Shown: piece by piece, positions 11,101 through 23,699 of the stretch | Layout: each line of letters opens with the position of its first letter | Numbering within the stretch: the first letter of the stretch is position 1 | NCBI GenBank assembly: GCA_947462335.1 | Contig: OX381710.1 | Span: 25,823,772 to 25,887,771, forward strand | Direction of reading: 5' to 3' | Length of the DNA stretch: 64,000 bases | Source: Harmothoe impar | Taxonomy: Eukaryota > Annelida > Polychaeta > Phyllodocida > Polynoidae | Notes under the pieces: model-generated | The model's input: only the letters and a program-made list of their open reading frames with translations | The model's database searches: none | Told to the model about the DNA's origin: nothing | Translations under genes and position numbers: made by a program

Positions 11101-12954
11101 GAACCCTGTGGCAGCAGCAGTGGTATCTGTGCATAGGTATCGTTCAAACAGGGCTTGACAAGCAAAGTCCACGCGCGCTCAAATTGGTTGCTTTAGGTAG
11201 GCAAAAGTCGAAGCTAATTTGCTGAGTGGCTTTGTTGAAATTGGAGATCCACGTGACAAAGGGAGAAGGATATTACCAATATCATTCTCATGCGTAATTA
11301 TTGTACACTAATGGATTTAGACCTACTTCCCTTTATTATACAGTCACGAGTACACTACATGACGTTCCGAGTGTACACCAGACCTCTTGACAGCCACACA
11401 ACTGTTTGTCACAGGAAATGGTTCCCAGGATCAATACTCATCTTATTAATGGACTACTATAGTGACATAGATTATGTCAATAAAAGATAAAGGAGCATTA
11501 AGGAGAGTACCTCTAACATATTGACCCTATACAGTGACAGGGCACGTGCCACTCATATATATTTCTGTCACAATCATGATACTGGTGCAGATAAAGAATG
11601 ATTTTATTGTAGATTACTGTTAAACTAGGACTGTCCAATGTGCGATTTTCTTTCTCGCCACTCTCATCTCTAGCCTGCATCTAGAGGAGGCCTACAATTG
11701 CAAATCTAAGTGCCTTGCTGATTAAGACTGTGCCATGTGCACCATAATACGATTGCAATTTTCAGTAATGCGCACGGGTCCCTGAAAAAGCTGTTTAAAA
11801 ATGAACAAGGATGTTCACAAAAAATACCTAGCTCCTTTGCTATCTATATTCTATCCCCTCTCACTTATCTTCACAATTTCTGGATATACTAACTACAAAT
11901 GTATAATAAGACTCCATATACATTCTTTCTATTTTCTACATTAATTGAGAAAAGTAAGTGTCGCAAATCTCTCCACCCTTGACATGCATACGTTTTCCCA
12001 TCTTACTTCCGATATACTTTTAACCCCCTTGCCAACCCTCCCTTTTGTTTGACTCGTGATTGTATATCTGGGAATAGGAATTTAAATTGGGGTTTTGTTC
12101 CATGTCTAGTTGTTCCCGGTCCCCGCGGTCCGCCCACATCGCTGTGGTCTGGACAGTGGTTATTTGACACCAGGCAGTGTCTGGTTGTAATTGGTTTTCT
12201 GTTACAATACGGATTGTGTATCTGCTCCTGGGTGTCCTGCCACCATACAATGTCCAGACACAGAGCAGCTGGGCAGTGTACGCTGATAAATGATGCACAT
12301 TGGGGACAGGCAGTTGTCAATAAACTAAAATAAACTAGCCACTGGAGAATGGAGGTCGCGTATTATTTGCCTTTTTTTTCTCTTGAGGAGGGAGGGGAGA
12401 ATATGCCTGTAGTGACACAGTCTGACCCATGTCATATACTTTGTAATATAATGTTCCTAAGGGGGAATACTATAGGGTCGGTTTCTGCAAGAGCTACATT
12501 CTTATTCTTCATAGACTCAGAGTTCTCCCATGGCCGTTATCCCCCACCCTCCCAACACACACAACCCAAGTTTGTGACCATCTGTTGCGAGTACTAAATG
12601 CCTTACCCAAGGTTAAAGGTAACTCAGGGCATGGGTAATATGGTAAACCCCGGGTAAGACAACCCTACCATGTAAGTGGCAGCATGTGTTCATGTCAACC
12701 ATCAAAAAGGTTGTGACCTTCTAGTGTGTCTAGTAGTAGTACCTGCTGCCGAATCCTACAGGACCAAGAATTGGCAAATACATGCATCTCCAACTTCCAA
12801 TCAAGGGGCAGATTCATTGGGATAGGGGTAGGTCAATGAGCGTCTGGTCCATTTTTGTGAGGGAAAAGGTAAAATATCTCTCTCATCTGTAGCCCCCTCG
12901 CTCATTTGAAGTATCACATTTGCTTAAATCATGTAGTCATTCTAGACCCATGTA

Positions 12955-12972
12955 TACACACACACACACACA
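12955..12972. repeat. (CA)n microsatellite
   Basis: An uninterrupted CA dinucleotide run of about nine copies. Confidence 0.85.
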
Positions 12973-14422
12973 CCCATCCATCCAACCTCCGGCTAATCCT
13001 CTACGTTTCACCATACAGAGTGCGTTCAAGTCGGCCCTCTTCTACAGTAGTTCTACCCTCTTCTACCGCTTGTTTACTTCTGTCTGAGATACACAGGCCA
13101 GCCATGACACATGAGAACGGTGGCAGACCACGTGGTTAACCTTTAACCAATCAGAGGCGTGCCTGCAGGTCATGTGACGCCATGTTGTCCAATCAGCATG
13201 GGGTATAACATGTGGGTACGTTGTAGGTGCAGGAAGCAGGGCATGGAGTTGCATGATGGGTACAGTATGGGTGCTTTGTGTTGGACTCTCACATGCCAAG
13301 CAAAAAGATGGAACTCATTCTGCTTTGTACTGCTTTTCTTGAAGCCCCAAACCCATATCACAATATTAATGTGGATGTAAAATGATCAGACGTTGTGGCT
13401 TTAAATGTCACATCAAAATTATGAACATTATTTATAATATGCATTTAGCTTCCACTATTTTAATTTATTGGAGTCAAGGTGACATGGTATAGAATGGGGT
13501 GGGGTTGAGGAGACCAAAGGTTGATACACATGTACACTTAAGATGAATCACCAGATTGCTTGATAACGTCAAGGAGAAATTTCAAAGTTGCCTCAGCCTA
13601 TGTCTGGGATGCTTCCATAAATGTGCAGCGCCCTGGTTCTTCTTTAGTATGTGAACGTGCCCCTTCCCATATCTCCCGGGCCTCTCCTACTGGAGGAGGC
13701 AGTACATAGGGCTGGTCGGGGCAGGTGCTGGAGAACCTCGTGTCTAGTGTCATGGTGGGGTTTGTTTGTTGGGTTTGTCATTTTACCCCCATCCTTAGTG
13801 CATCCCTACCAAGGGGGCTGCTATCCTGCCTTGGTTCTCAATATACCATAGCCTAGAGTCAATATAAGACTCACATTTATCTCATACAGGCAGCTTAGTA
13901 TTGAAATGTGGGAATGTGCAAGTATTTGTTAAAAAGGCGGGGGCATGGATGTGTGTTGTTATTACAGTATAGCCACTAAGGTTTGTGTTGATACATTTAC
14001 TATTAAAAGGTGAATCCTTATAACGTCGGCATAAACTAGCATGTTACAGTGTATCATCTATGATAAGTATATCTACATGTGCACCAATGGTTGTATATAA
14101 GTATTTCGTAGGTTATAGTTCTCCGGAACAGAGATGAAAATATGGCCACACTATGCGTAGCCTTGAATACTGGTCACACCCATCCACATAATGACATTTA
14201 CATTTGTGAAAAATCTCCAACAAAAGCCAACTCCCTGCACCCTCCTTCAGTCCTCTAACCCCCTCCCCCCACAACCCCAAAGTCTGCACCAGGTTGTGGC
14301 TAATCGAAATGACACTTTGCTGTGTGGTTGTGTGATGAATTGATTAATCAATACGTTTATGCTCACATTGCCCTCTATACCTCCTACTTCACCCATATAT
14401 GTTGGCAACAGTCTGATTGCAG

Positions 14423-14496
14423 CGCCATGCTGGATGAAGCAGCGGCGGGAAAAGGAACTAAAAGTAGCTGATGTTTTAACTGGTTCCAGGCGAGTC
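14423..14496 (+). CDS. Possible short coding exon, unrecognised
   Basis: After an acceptor-like gattgcag, a frame reads PCWMKQRREKELKVADVLTG and on to a GTGAGC donor at 14497. The basic, helical composition is protein-like, and the segment is GC-richer than its flanks. A second ATG frame (MLDEAAAGKGTKSS then stop) overlaps it. No partner exon is identified, so support is weak. Confidence 0.18.
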
Positions 14497-14564
14497 GTGA
14501 GCACTTCTACAACTCACCAATAGCCGCTGGTGTCTGTCCGTATACTGGTGACACACCCGGGGGA

Positions 14565-14576
14565 CAAGATGGCGGC
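14565..14576 (+). promoter_or_regulatory. YY1-like site CAAGATGGCGGC
   Basis: The core AAGATGGCGGC matches the well-known YY1 consensus. The same 12-mer recurs at 51668-51679, with a one-base variant at 53736-53747. The first two also share G-rich sequence upstream. Confidence 0.35.
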
Positions 14577-15839
14577 TTACCCACAGTGACAAGTTCCTGC
14601 ACCTCCCCTATTCTCCGTCACACCCCTATGTGGACACTTAAAATGCATTCATTGTGGAGGAGCTGACAGTGACAAATGATGCTTTTCACCCGGGTATACC
14701 ATGAAATCCTACCTTACACACAGAATAGGCTGTTCATATTCTAATTACCACGGTGGCAATTCGATGGTTAAAGAGTTCAAAGGTCAGCAATGGGGTCCAA
14801 GGCTTGATATGCATATTGCAGTATCAGGGATTCCCATGTCCTGGCGTGGCCCTACTACTACAGTATGTACATTATAAAGGGCAGTGAGGGACACTTAGAT
14901 CCCGGGCTCAGATCCCATTTAGGATGACTAATTCGCATGCATGATATCATCTAAATCCTTCACTAGGGAACGTTCAAAAATAACGTCACCGCGGATGGGG
15001 AATAAATAGCTCGTGGTCTTAGGTTAGGAATCGTGTTCTTGACTATACATTCGTATACATGTAGTGAAATCTACCAATATAATTAGTGTGTGTGAGGGGA
15101 AAGGGTGCAATTAGTAGCACCCTTATATACCAAGTCACTAATTTTGTGGACGTCCCACTAGATGTGGATTACCATGTGTAACTCCAGGATGTGTGTGTAC
15201 AAAGATGAGCTCAGGATTCACACAATCCTCCTAAACCCTGAGACGTGCTTGTCCGTTTGTGGTGACTAAGGATCACCTTCACTAGTAACCCACCCCTTCT
15301 CCCTCTTCTCCCTCAGCTGTCATACCAAATATGAAATATCTAATTCATTTGTGATCAGAATGGAGAAAACATTTGAATAATGCCAGTTTAGATCATTGCA
15401 CGAGATGATAGGGTGATTGCAAGTGTCTTAATCAGGGGTTAGCATATCTCCTGTTTATAATACAATAAATTATCTATCCCACATAAAACCCCAAGGCCCC
15501 ATGTTCTACCCGAACGTGCTCTTGATGTCTACCATACTCGTTCTCAGGTTGTGTCGTGTATTCCGATGTCCCTGCTATACTTTATAGTGTTATTCCTTAC
15601 ACATATGGGTGCCATACACATTCCGTAGAACCCATGACGCCTAAGTCCATGCCCACCTGCAGGTCAGAGGCCGCTAACAAAAAAAACCAAGAGGTGTGGA
15701 GAGGGACGGGCAACCCGGACTTAGACTAAGTTAGAGTAGGTGTCCCTAAAGGTGGCACACATGTTTGCAGGCCATCATATCGAGACCTCGAGAAACAAAT
15801 CCTCTCCATGCCATAGTAGTACAGGAACTTTAGAAGAAT

Positions 15840-16650
15840 TCTAACCCAAACCTGGAATTAAATACCATAAAGCTGAAAATTTCAGGAATGGCTCGTCATT
15901 ATATTAGGTTTGACCATTTAAAAGTCCTGGAGTGTCCTATGTGGGCTTCCATTGAAAAACGGGCCAAATCCAATATGGCTGCCAAATAATCAGAATCTCA
16001 TCTCCAATAATGACAATATCACTCCTAGAATAATTTAAACCTTACCTACCCCCCTAAATTGGGTACAAGGAATTACCTGGTGCCAGTGGTTAATTACTAG
16101 GACAAGTGGTTGCTAAGCAATAGCAAGTTTACATAGCAAACCGGGCTTAGAAGCAAGCATTTACAGCAAAACCCCAAGACTCCATTTAGGAAGATCCTTA
16201 CATCACTTACCCCACAACTAAATGAACCCAAATGAATCAATTGGTATGGCTAGGACTTCTAGCTGGTTTACAATATCACTTCCAACCATAATACTTGCTT
16301 AGCAACACAGGTTTGCATAGCAAACTGGGCTTAGAAGCAAGCATCTACAGCAAAACCCCACTACAACATCCAGGAAGATCCTGACATCATCAACCCCAAT
16401 ACTAAATTAACTCCAATGAATCAATTGGTATTGCTAGGTCCTCTAGTTGATTAGCAATATTACTTCCAATTTATAGTTGCCTAGCAACACAGGTCTAACT
16501 TGTTCCTAATGCAATATCAATATAGTGACCCCCTCAAAAGGGAGAGTGGGGATTCCAATCATGCAATTAATCTCTTTCTTTTCCATTCAATTCTTGCTAA
16601 CATGTGTGCTTGCTTAGCAACCTTGATTATATTTCTTTATTTGCCTAGCA
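15840..16650. repeat. Tandem ~180-bp repeats of the tagcaac type
   Basis: Units near 16130-16310 and 16311-16495 repeat gcttagaagcaagcat, cagcaaaacccc, ggaagatcct, aatgaatcaattggta and a final tagcaacacagg. Older units flank them on both sides. The blocks cctacccccctaaattggg and aggacaagtggttgctaag are recognisably related to the subrepeats of the 26.4-31.1 kb element. The X-box-like palindrome GTTGCCTAGCAAC lies at 16476-16488. Confidence 0.6.
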
Positions 16651-17019
16651 ACACCATGGGTCCCCAGGTCAATTTTCATTCTGCCATTCATTATATTATA
16701 AGATAATCCTGGGATAGAAATGAAAGTGTAGTTAATTACCCGTTGCTAAAATATTCTCTCTAAAATTGATTATTGGGGTCAAAGGAAAAGAACAGCCTGA
16801 TTTCATGTGGCCTTCTATCGGTAGTATTGATTCGCAATATTCTGACTTGCACACTATCAAAATGTGCATCATGTACTTAAATCAGAAATAAAGAAGAACA
16901 GGGTGACATCACATGAAATTAAATATGTACCAAGCCATACAAATCCTATACAAGTTCAGTATATTCTACTACAATTTACAGTGTAGAGAGGCTTTCTTTC
17001 TCAATCTCTTTTTTACTTT

Positions 17020-17220
17020 TTCGTGGCTGAATGTCTGTGTCTGTCTGCGTCTGTCTGTCTGAAACCGTCTGTCTATCTGTCTCTCTGTCCCTTTCTATCT
17101 TGCGAGTCTATATGCCTACATAACATACTATTCTGTGTTTCCATATCTCTATCTGTCTCTGTCCCTATAGCTATGTATGTCTGCCTTCCTACATCTGTCT
17201 CTATATGTCTCTCTGTCTCG
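17020..17220. repeat. Degenerate TCTG/TCTC low-complexity tract
   Basis: Irregular tctg, tctc and tctat repeats. The open frame across it (serine-, cysteine- and leucine-rich) is an artefact of the repeat. A similar shorter tract lies at about 24950-25055. Confidence 0.6.
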
Positions 17221-17699
17221 CTTCCTTCCCCACAACTGCATGGTCATTTTGTGCACCATTTCTTACATCGGCCCACCGCACTTTTCCTACATGTTAGCTT
17301 TAAATTACCACGAGGAACAATTATGTATAATATAACAATAAGTCCAGTACTCACCTAAGCGGTCTGATATGGATCTTCACCTGTCCCTAAGTAGTAAATG
17401 GGTGTCTACATAATAGGTAGAACATATCCTAATCCCTTCTGTAGGACCACCTTTACTTTAGACCTTTTATACACTTCTCAGGCTGAGTACGACTAATTAA
17501 TTTGGCGCCAGTGTATTTCAAGCTTTAATTAACTGTAAGTACTAGAAGGGCAACAATGCTATTTAAGGTTAGTCAGCTGGGTCCCTATGCATTTACTGTG
17601 CTCTTATCACGGTCACACATCACTGCCATTGTTCACCTTTGGATGGGAGGGGTTAAGGTTTACACACTGCTGACTGAATGAATCGAGGGTTTAGTACTA

Positions 17700-17915
17700 G
17701 GGTAGATTCAGCTAGAATCGACCACATACCTTGAGTCGGTCACCTGGATGTGTAGTTTAATATCCATGCTTGTTAATATCTCTCTCTATATACATAATAT
17801 CATATCCTTTATGGGTGAGATTGTACTATTATAAAGAAATAGAGGGCTACGCATGATAAATATAAATGTAAGTGTCCGAATTAAGGTATGTGGTCGACTG
17901 TAGGCGAATCCACCC
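17700..17915. mobile_element. TA-flanked MITE of the GGGTAGATTC / GTCGAC family, short
   Basis: The left end is GGGTAGATTCAGCTA and the reverse complement of the right end is GGGTGGATTCGCCTA. Both continue into TCGACCACATACCTT. TA flanks both ends (17698-17699, 17916-17917). The interior is short and non-coding. A longer relative lies at 22785-23697. Confidence 0.6.
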
Positions 17916-17917
17916 TA

Positions 17918-20900
17918 TATGCAAGCTCTGATATGTATATGCTTATAATATAGAACTGTCCCTGACAAAACAGCCGGATAATCGAGGTTGCCGGATTAGT
18001 GAGGGCCGGATTATCGAAGTCTCACTGTATCACTATATATATATATATGCATAAACTACATTCACTATGCAACATTCTGAAGTGCAGTTTGCAATGTATC
18101 AGAACCAGGCATTGCATTTGTCACTCTATTGGTTCACGAAAGGGCACACACATCTATAACTACCCACTGCATACAAATATATACCTACCCTAGCTCCCAT
18201 AATCTCCACACACTGGATGCAGCTTATCTGATACACATACCAAGCCTAGTGTCTGTTGAAAACCAACTAAAGAAACTGTTTCCTCTATTGACACCCTTCT
18301 TCCCAGCGTTCTAAATCCTACATGATCATGGGGAGTGAACTTTTTAAGCTGGTGAAAAGATGGGTTTACTCATAGATTTCTGCAGATCTGTGATCTTAAT
18401 AATGCACTTATACCAAAACGTTTTAAGATATCATTTTCTGGAACCACTGTACCAGTAGTGTCTTGCTCCGTTTGCAACTGTCATTGCACATACATGTGGT
18501 ACAATCAATATAATGCATTTATGGTCTATGCGCCACTATCGGTTGTTCTATTGCCAATTGGCCACGTAGCACAGGCAAAACTATAAAATATGTTAACAAT
18601 ATTGACATCTGAGGAATTCCTCCATTACAGACGCACAGGTGCCCGTGTATTTCTGAGGGAACCTAATCTACCAGTTCTGCACGGAGTGATAACCCACCAT
18701 AGAATTGGCCTAATCCAGGGCAGTCGCCAATGCAAACATACTTTTCCGAACAGCCCCCCCCCCTCCCCCCAGCCCCTACCCACCGTACCCCCGTGACGGG
18801 TTGGCGGGACTGTGACGCGGTGAGTCCCGTCAGTCGGGTCCTGGCTTTCACGCGGGCCACTTCTACAGGAGTCTATACCGTTACACACTGGATGCTTACT
18901 ACAGGTCTTGTCAACGTGACTATGACCCTTTAAGTGAGTTTATATACATTGGAGTATTACTTACCGTACACCCGTGGAGCTAGCTGCTAACTTGGAGCAT
19001 GCCACCAATGGGCCATCAATACATAACTGTTCTACAGTAGTCTACAACGAGGAGACTGGGAGTACATTGTGCAGTATTCGGGACAGTATTGCAGCATTGC
19101 TTGGGGCTGAGAGCCTTGCCTGCATTGCCCACCTCCTCTGCTCATTGACTGGAGCCCTGGTGAGGCCAGGAGGGTTCGACCAGGAGTAGTAGGCCACATG
19201 GATATGCCATACGAGGCTATTTAAAGTGATATACTTATTCCGAGCTTGGGAGCACTAGTCTCGTGAAGTTGAAGTAGCAGGTTGCCTAAGACTGGAACTT
19301 GTGCTAGGCTGACCCTGCATTACAAATACTGATACTAGATGTCCGGTCAATGGGAGTACGTATATGCAGCCTCAGCATGATAATCAGTAATCACTTCTTG
19401 AAATAGCTGTCCTACTGCTACTCAGAATATCAAAATACTGCCACTGCCAGCTTTAAGTTTACAAGATCACTTACAAGTTGTCGATCTATACGCTATAGTT
19501 CTGCATGTTTGGCATATCACTTGCAGACATTGCTTATTGAATGATGCCATATTCACAGGACAGTCTTGGCAGGAGTACCATAGGCCCAGACCATAGGCTG
19601 TCAGAGAGCATCTAGCATCGAGGCATCTCTTGTAATTCTCATCGACTTCAAATCTTCAGCACTTTATTAAATCAGTGAACATGGACGTTGTTAAAACCAG
19701 AGAGTGACAATCAGTATACTCAACTCACACTCACTCTACATGAACATGGGCATTCATATACATGTATCATATTGGTGATAGCCAATCTATTGAGCATAGT
19801 ATTTTCCAATATCATATAATACCGTTTGGAGTATCATAGTTGGAGTACCGTATATACTTGGAGTACCATAGTTGAAGTGCTGTTTCTGGAGTACCATATA
19901 AATAGGAAGACTCATCTGTGCTGTAAAAGAGGAGCAGACAATACAAATTTAAGGTAGGCATTGCCACATGCACACATATATCTAATAGAGTCTTGTTGAT
20001 TGCCATGCATCCTCCTCCCTGACCCTGCATACTGTTACCCTACAGCAGGGATGTGTTATCAATGAGGTATTCACTCTAGGTGTTATCACACTCTGCATAT
20101 TAAGTACCATTAATCCCACATATGATATATACCAAGTACCTCTTATCACAACCACCTACTACTACCACCTGTACCCTATAGTAGAGATACCACACTGTAA
20201 CATGATGGGCTGGTATCTACACATTATCCATCCACTACTGAGTTACTAGGTCTGTATACACCTTTATACCTGACTGACCTGCCTCTGTGTTACACTTGAG
20301 TTGTCTAGTCTCCCTCCCTTAACACAGGTCATGTCTGGATACCCGAGGGTCCTATTCTGTCTCACGTTACATAGGGCAATACCCTTATATTATAGATCCC
20401 ATTATCTACTTATAAGTGACTGTATATATAGGAAGAATCTACCATTTCGTCTAAGGACTTCGCGTTGTCTGCTGGAAAATGTACGACATTGTATCAGAAA
20501 AAAGATAACCCAAAGAATTGATCAATAACAGCATGAGATGAATACAGAGATTTATTCAAATCGATAAAAACTGAGTGTATACCTGCTTCCTCGTGAGTCA
20601 CCATGTTAAGTAACACAACAGTACCCTCAAGGAGCACACACCACATACACATTACATAGTACTTTCACCCTTAACAGTGTTAAAGGCCTACACAGGTGTG
20701 TTTGGAGTACCATATATAACACCCACGTCCACCTTAAAGCAGCTATATACAGCAGGTGGGGTCTGGGTACCTATATATAAGAGGTCGTGGTCCTCCATGG
20801 TATGGGCTGCTTTAGTAGTTAGGTATCGGCTTAATGGCACTATTGGAGATGTGTATTTACGTACTGGAGGTAATGAAGGTGTTACATGATCGTATTGAAC

Positions 20901-20949
20901 ACGGCACTTCATGTCATTAACGACCTCTTAGGGCAGCATTGAGGGGGTT
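17918..20949. other. Unassigned sequence
   Basis: The plus frame 18974-19189 has protein-like composition and a GTGAGG inside it (about 19158), but I find no acceptor and cannot call an exon. Short direct repeats of ggagtaccat(a) occur at 19828-19905 and again near 20705. No RNA gene is visible. Confidence 0.35.
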
Positions 20950-20957
20950 GTATCAAT

Positions 20958-21473
20958 CCCGGGGGGGGCACTTAGTATCTTTTGTATACACATGTGTGCG
21001 GCTGGGAAGGGTACTTTTTCTACAAAATCGCCCTAACAAGGGTCCACTTTTCAAAGAAGAATCGCCCTAACAAGGGTCCACTTTCATGAAAATCGCCCTA
21101 ACAAGGGTCTACTTTTCACAAAAATGTCCGGGTTTTCGCCAAGATTTGCCTGTTTTCACAAAAAATGTCGCAGTTTTCAACAAAATTCTTCGCAAGAGGT
21201 CAATTTTTTCAGCAGATTTACACAAACATGGGTTATTCTATTGTTTTTTTACCGAAACCTAGGCACTTTTGGTCGAAAATGCCCTAACAAGGGTAACTTT
21301 TTGGCATCAAAATCTACCTTTTATCGCTTTTTTACCGAAACCTAGGCACTTTTGACCAAAAATGCCCTAACAAGGGTAACTTTTTGGCATCAAAATCGCC
21401 CTAACAAGGGTAAGGGTTGTCAGAGGTCCAGCCGCACACCCCTGTCAAAAAAAATTCAAGTGCCCCCCCCGGG
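20958..21473. mobile_element. hAT-like non-autonomous element, copy B
   Basis: The ends CCCGGGGGGGGCACTT are inverted. A perfect 8-bp target duplication, GTATCAAT, flanks them (20950-20957 and 21474-21481) and fits the hAT nTnnnnAn pattern. Six exact copies of CCCTAACAAGGGT lie inside, three near the left end and three near the right. Both ends share GTGTGCGGCTGG or the equivalent with copy A at 3577-4002. No transposase frame is present; the small plus frame here is repeat-derived. Confidence 0.78.
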
Positions 21474-21640
21474 GTATCAATACATGGGTGGTATGTACAG
21501 CCATTGCTGGAGCCATGCGTCTTAGTCATTCCCAATAGTTTCAACAATGATTGTCATCAGAACTCAAACTCATGATTTCCCCTCCTCTCCCCAAAGCTAT
21601 TGCATTTATTCACTCCCCTTTCCCTTACTGGGTTGCTCCC

Positions 21641-21762
21641 AGTGCCTGCCTCAGTGCCTGCCTCAGTGCCTGCCTCAGTTCCTGCCTCAGTGCCTGCCTC
21701 AGTGCCTGCCTCAATGCCTGCCTCAATGCCTGCCTCAATGCCTGTCTCAGTGCCTGCCTGTC
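21641..21762. repeat. 12-bp minisatellite GTGCCTGCCTCA
   Basis: About ten copies of a 12-bp unit with scattered single-base changes. Because 12 is a multiple of 3, the array stays open in several frames and produces artefactual peptides such as repeated ASVP. I do not treat these as genes. Confidence 0.9.
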
Positions 21763-22784
21763 TCACTTCCTCTCTCTCCCTTTGCTTTGTCACTGCCCCA
21801 CCTTTCCTGCTGCTCTTTATCCCACCTTATCCCTTTCCAATGCCTCCCCCCAACAACTTGTCTCCCCAATTACTTGTGGACACTGTGGGCACTATTGGTT
21901 GCCGGTTTAACAGTTATCATAGTCACATAACGCTGGTTACATGACCGTTACATTGCATGGGCAGAGTCAGAATCAAATACCTCAGAAATCCAGCTTTATC
22001 CTCGATCCCTACAACGGCTTATCCAATACGTAATATTATTGAATAGGGGCTATAAAGTTTACACTGTATTGGTCCTGGGGTTTTGGTCTTAAACCTCCAC
22101 CTCCCATATACGTATAACCCTATGTATACGTAGCACTGGTCCTCGCCCCCCTCCAACACTTACTGGGGGCAGGGGCGGATCCCCCTTTTGGAAAAATAAT
22201 TTTAAATTTTCTAATGATATTATGATCCACTGATTGGCTAGGTCTGGGTGCGGGGTTTCATTTCAAATTTCATAGTGATTTTTGGGCAAGCGTGCTGACA
22301 ATCCCCCCCCCGCCCCTTCAAATTGATTGCGGGCGACCCCTTTTAGCTATGAATAATAACGATGTTGCTTAAAGATGACCATTCCTTTACTGCATCCTCT
22401 GCCACACACTCTGTGATCAAGGCCCAAACAGGCAATATGACATACACCAGGCAGGTAGAGTTGGGGATGTAGGGTGTAGGTCTGAAACTCTATCTGTAAC
22501 ATATAGGCCAGCTTCACACGTACTCATGCACCCTCACACTCACAGATTAGGAAATGGTCGGGGGGGGGGGGGTCCCACGTGCGACATAGTTACAAAGTAA
22601 TGCTGCATACAGTAACCTTATGCTAAAAACGTTACACTACTTGGACATGTGACAATGCATACAACTCAGCATACTTTGCGAATGAATATTTGCATATTTT
22701 GAAACGATCTAATTGTTCAAAGATAGACTGCCGTCCCTATTCGAACGTGAGAAAATTGACACCACTGGTAATCATTGCTGAATA

Positions 22785-23697
22785 GGGTAAGCTCACCTAT
22801 TTCCGACCTACCACCGTGAGTCGACCACCTATTGCACCACATTGTCAAGTATCTATGCGATACAGGATATCAGAGATGTATAGGGATGTAAATTGATGTG
22901 TTGTTGACCCCCATTGCACCGTTATCTTTTACATATATATTTATTTTCATATCCATATATTGCCCTGAAGTAAGGCTGTATGAGCTATTTTCAGATGGGA
23001 GAGATAAGGAATTCTCCATAAATATCTCACTTCGGTGCCTGTTTTTATCCATTTGCTCAATTCAATACACTATTTAAAGAGTGTATATGAATGCATGCAT
23101 ATATAATAAACATGAATCAACAGTGTTTTTAAGAATATATCTATATGTATTTGTTTGAGAGGTTACCCATCTAAACTCTCTAATTTCACCATAAGTCGAC
23201 CACAATTTCACCATGAGACGACCTCAATCTACAATGTATTAGCTGGTCCCCAATAGCAATGCTGATTCTACAAGAAATGCTGCAGAATATGCCTACTTTA
23301 TATGATATCCAAACATTAGGAAAATACATTCGTAACAGCAAGATAACGACCCAGCATGATTCTGATAACACTTTACTAAATAGTTCCAGTTGGTTTGGAT
23401 ATAAAATCATAATGCTTCACATTGTTTTGATGGATATAAATCTGGTCGACTCTGGGTTAATTTTGGTCGACATTGAGTGAAAATAGGCTACATGAAATTC
23501 TCTGATATAAGGCTAAAATTTCATATATAATATCATATATCAATTCATGAAATATGCTTAATCCGAATGCCTAGACCATGATCTTTGTCTGATACACCAG
23601 ATATGATGCTATCATGCTTCTACATCACATAATCAAACTTCTTCTGATGGTCATGAAAAACTGTGACGGGAAGGGTCGACTTATGGTGAATCTACCC
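22785..23697. mobile_element. TA-flanked MITE of the GGGTAGATTC / GTCGAC family, long
   Basis: The left end GGGTAAGCTCACC and the reverse-complemented right end GGGTAGATTCACC are flanked by TA at 22783-22784 and 23698-23699. Several GTCGAC or close variants occur inside, including ccataagtcgacc near 23191 and its inverse near 23675. No transposase frame is seen. The TA flanks suggest a Tc1/mariner-type mover. Confidence 0.5.
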
Positions 23698-23699
23698 TA

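Larger units (their letters stand above)
11101..15800. other. Unassigned sequence
   Basis: Apart from the CA microsatellite at 12955-12972, the possible exon at 14423-14496 and a YY1-like site at 14565, I see no gene, repeat family or RNA here. A minus-strand frame at 12003-12320 and plus frames at 12049-13380 lack splice support. Confidence 0.35.

Noticed and set aside
13040..13139. Acceptor-like ttcaccatacag and an open frame to a stop, considered as a terminal exon
   Set aside because: Weak context, serine-rich low-information peptide and no partner exon.
18974..19189. 72-codon frame with protein-like composition and an internal GTGAGG
   Set aside because: Begins at a non-ATG codon, no convincing acceptor and no recognised homology.
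21547..21944. Overlapping open frames of more than 110 codons on the plus strand and 78 on the minus
   Set aside because: Produced by the 12-bp minisatellite, whose unit length is a multiple of three.
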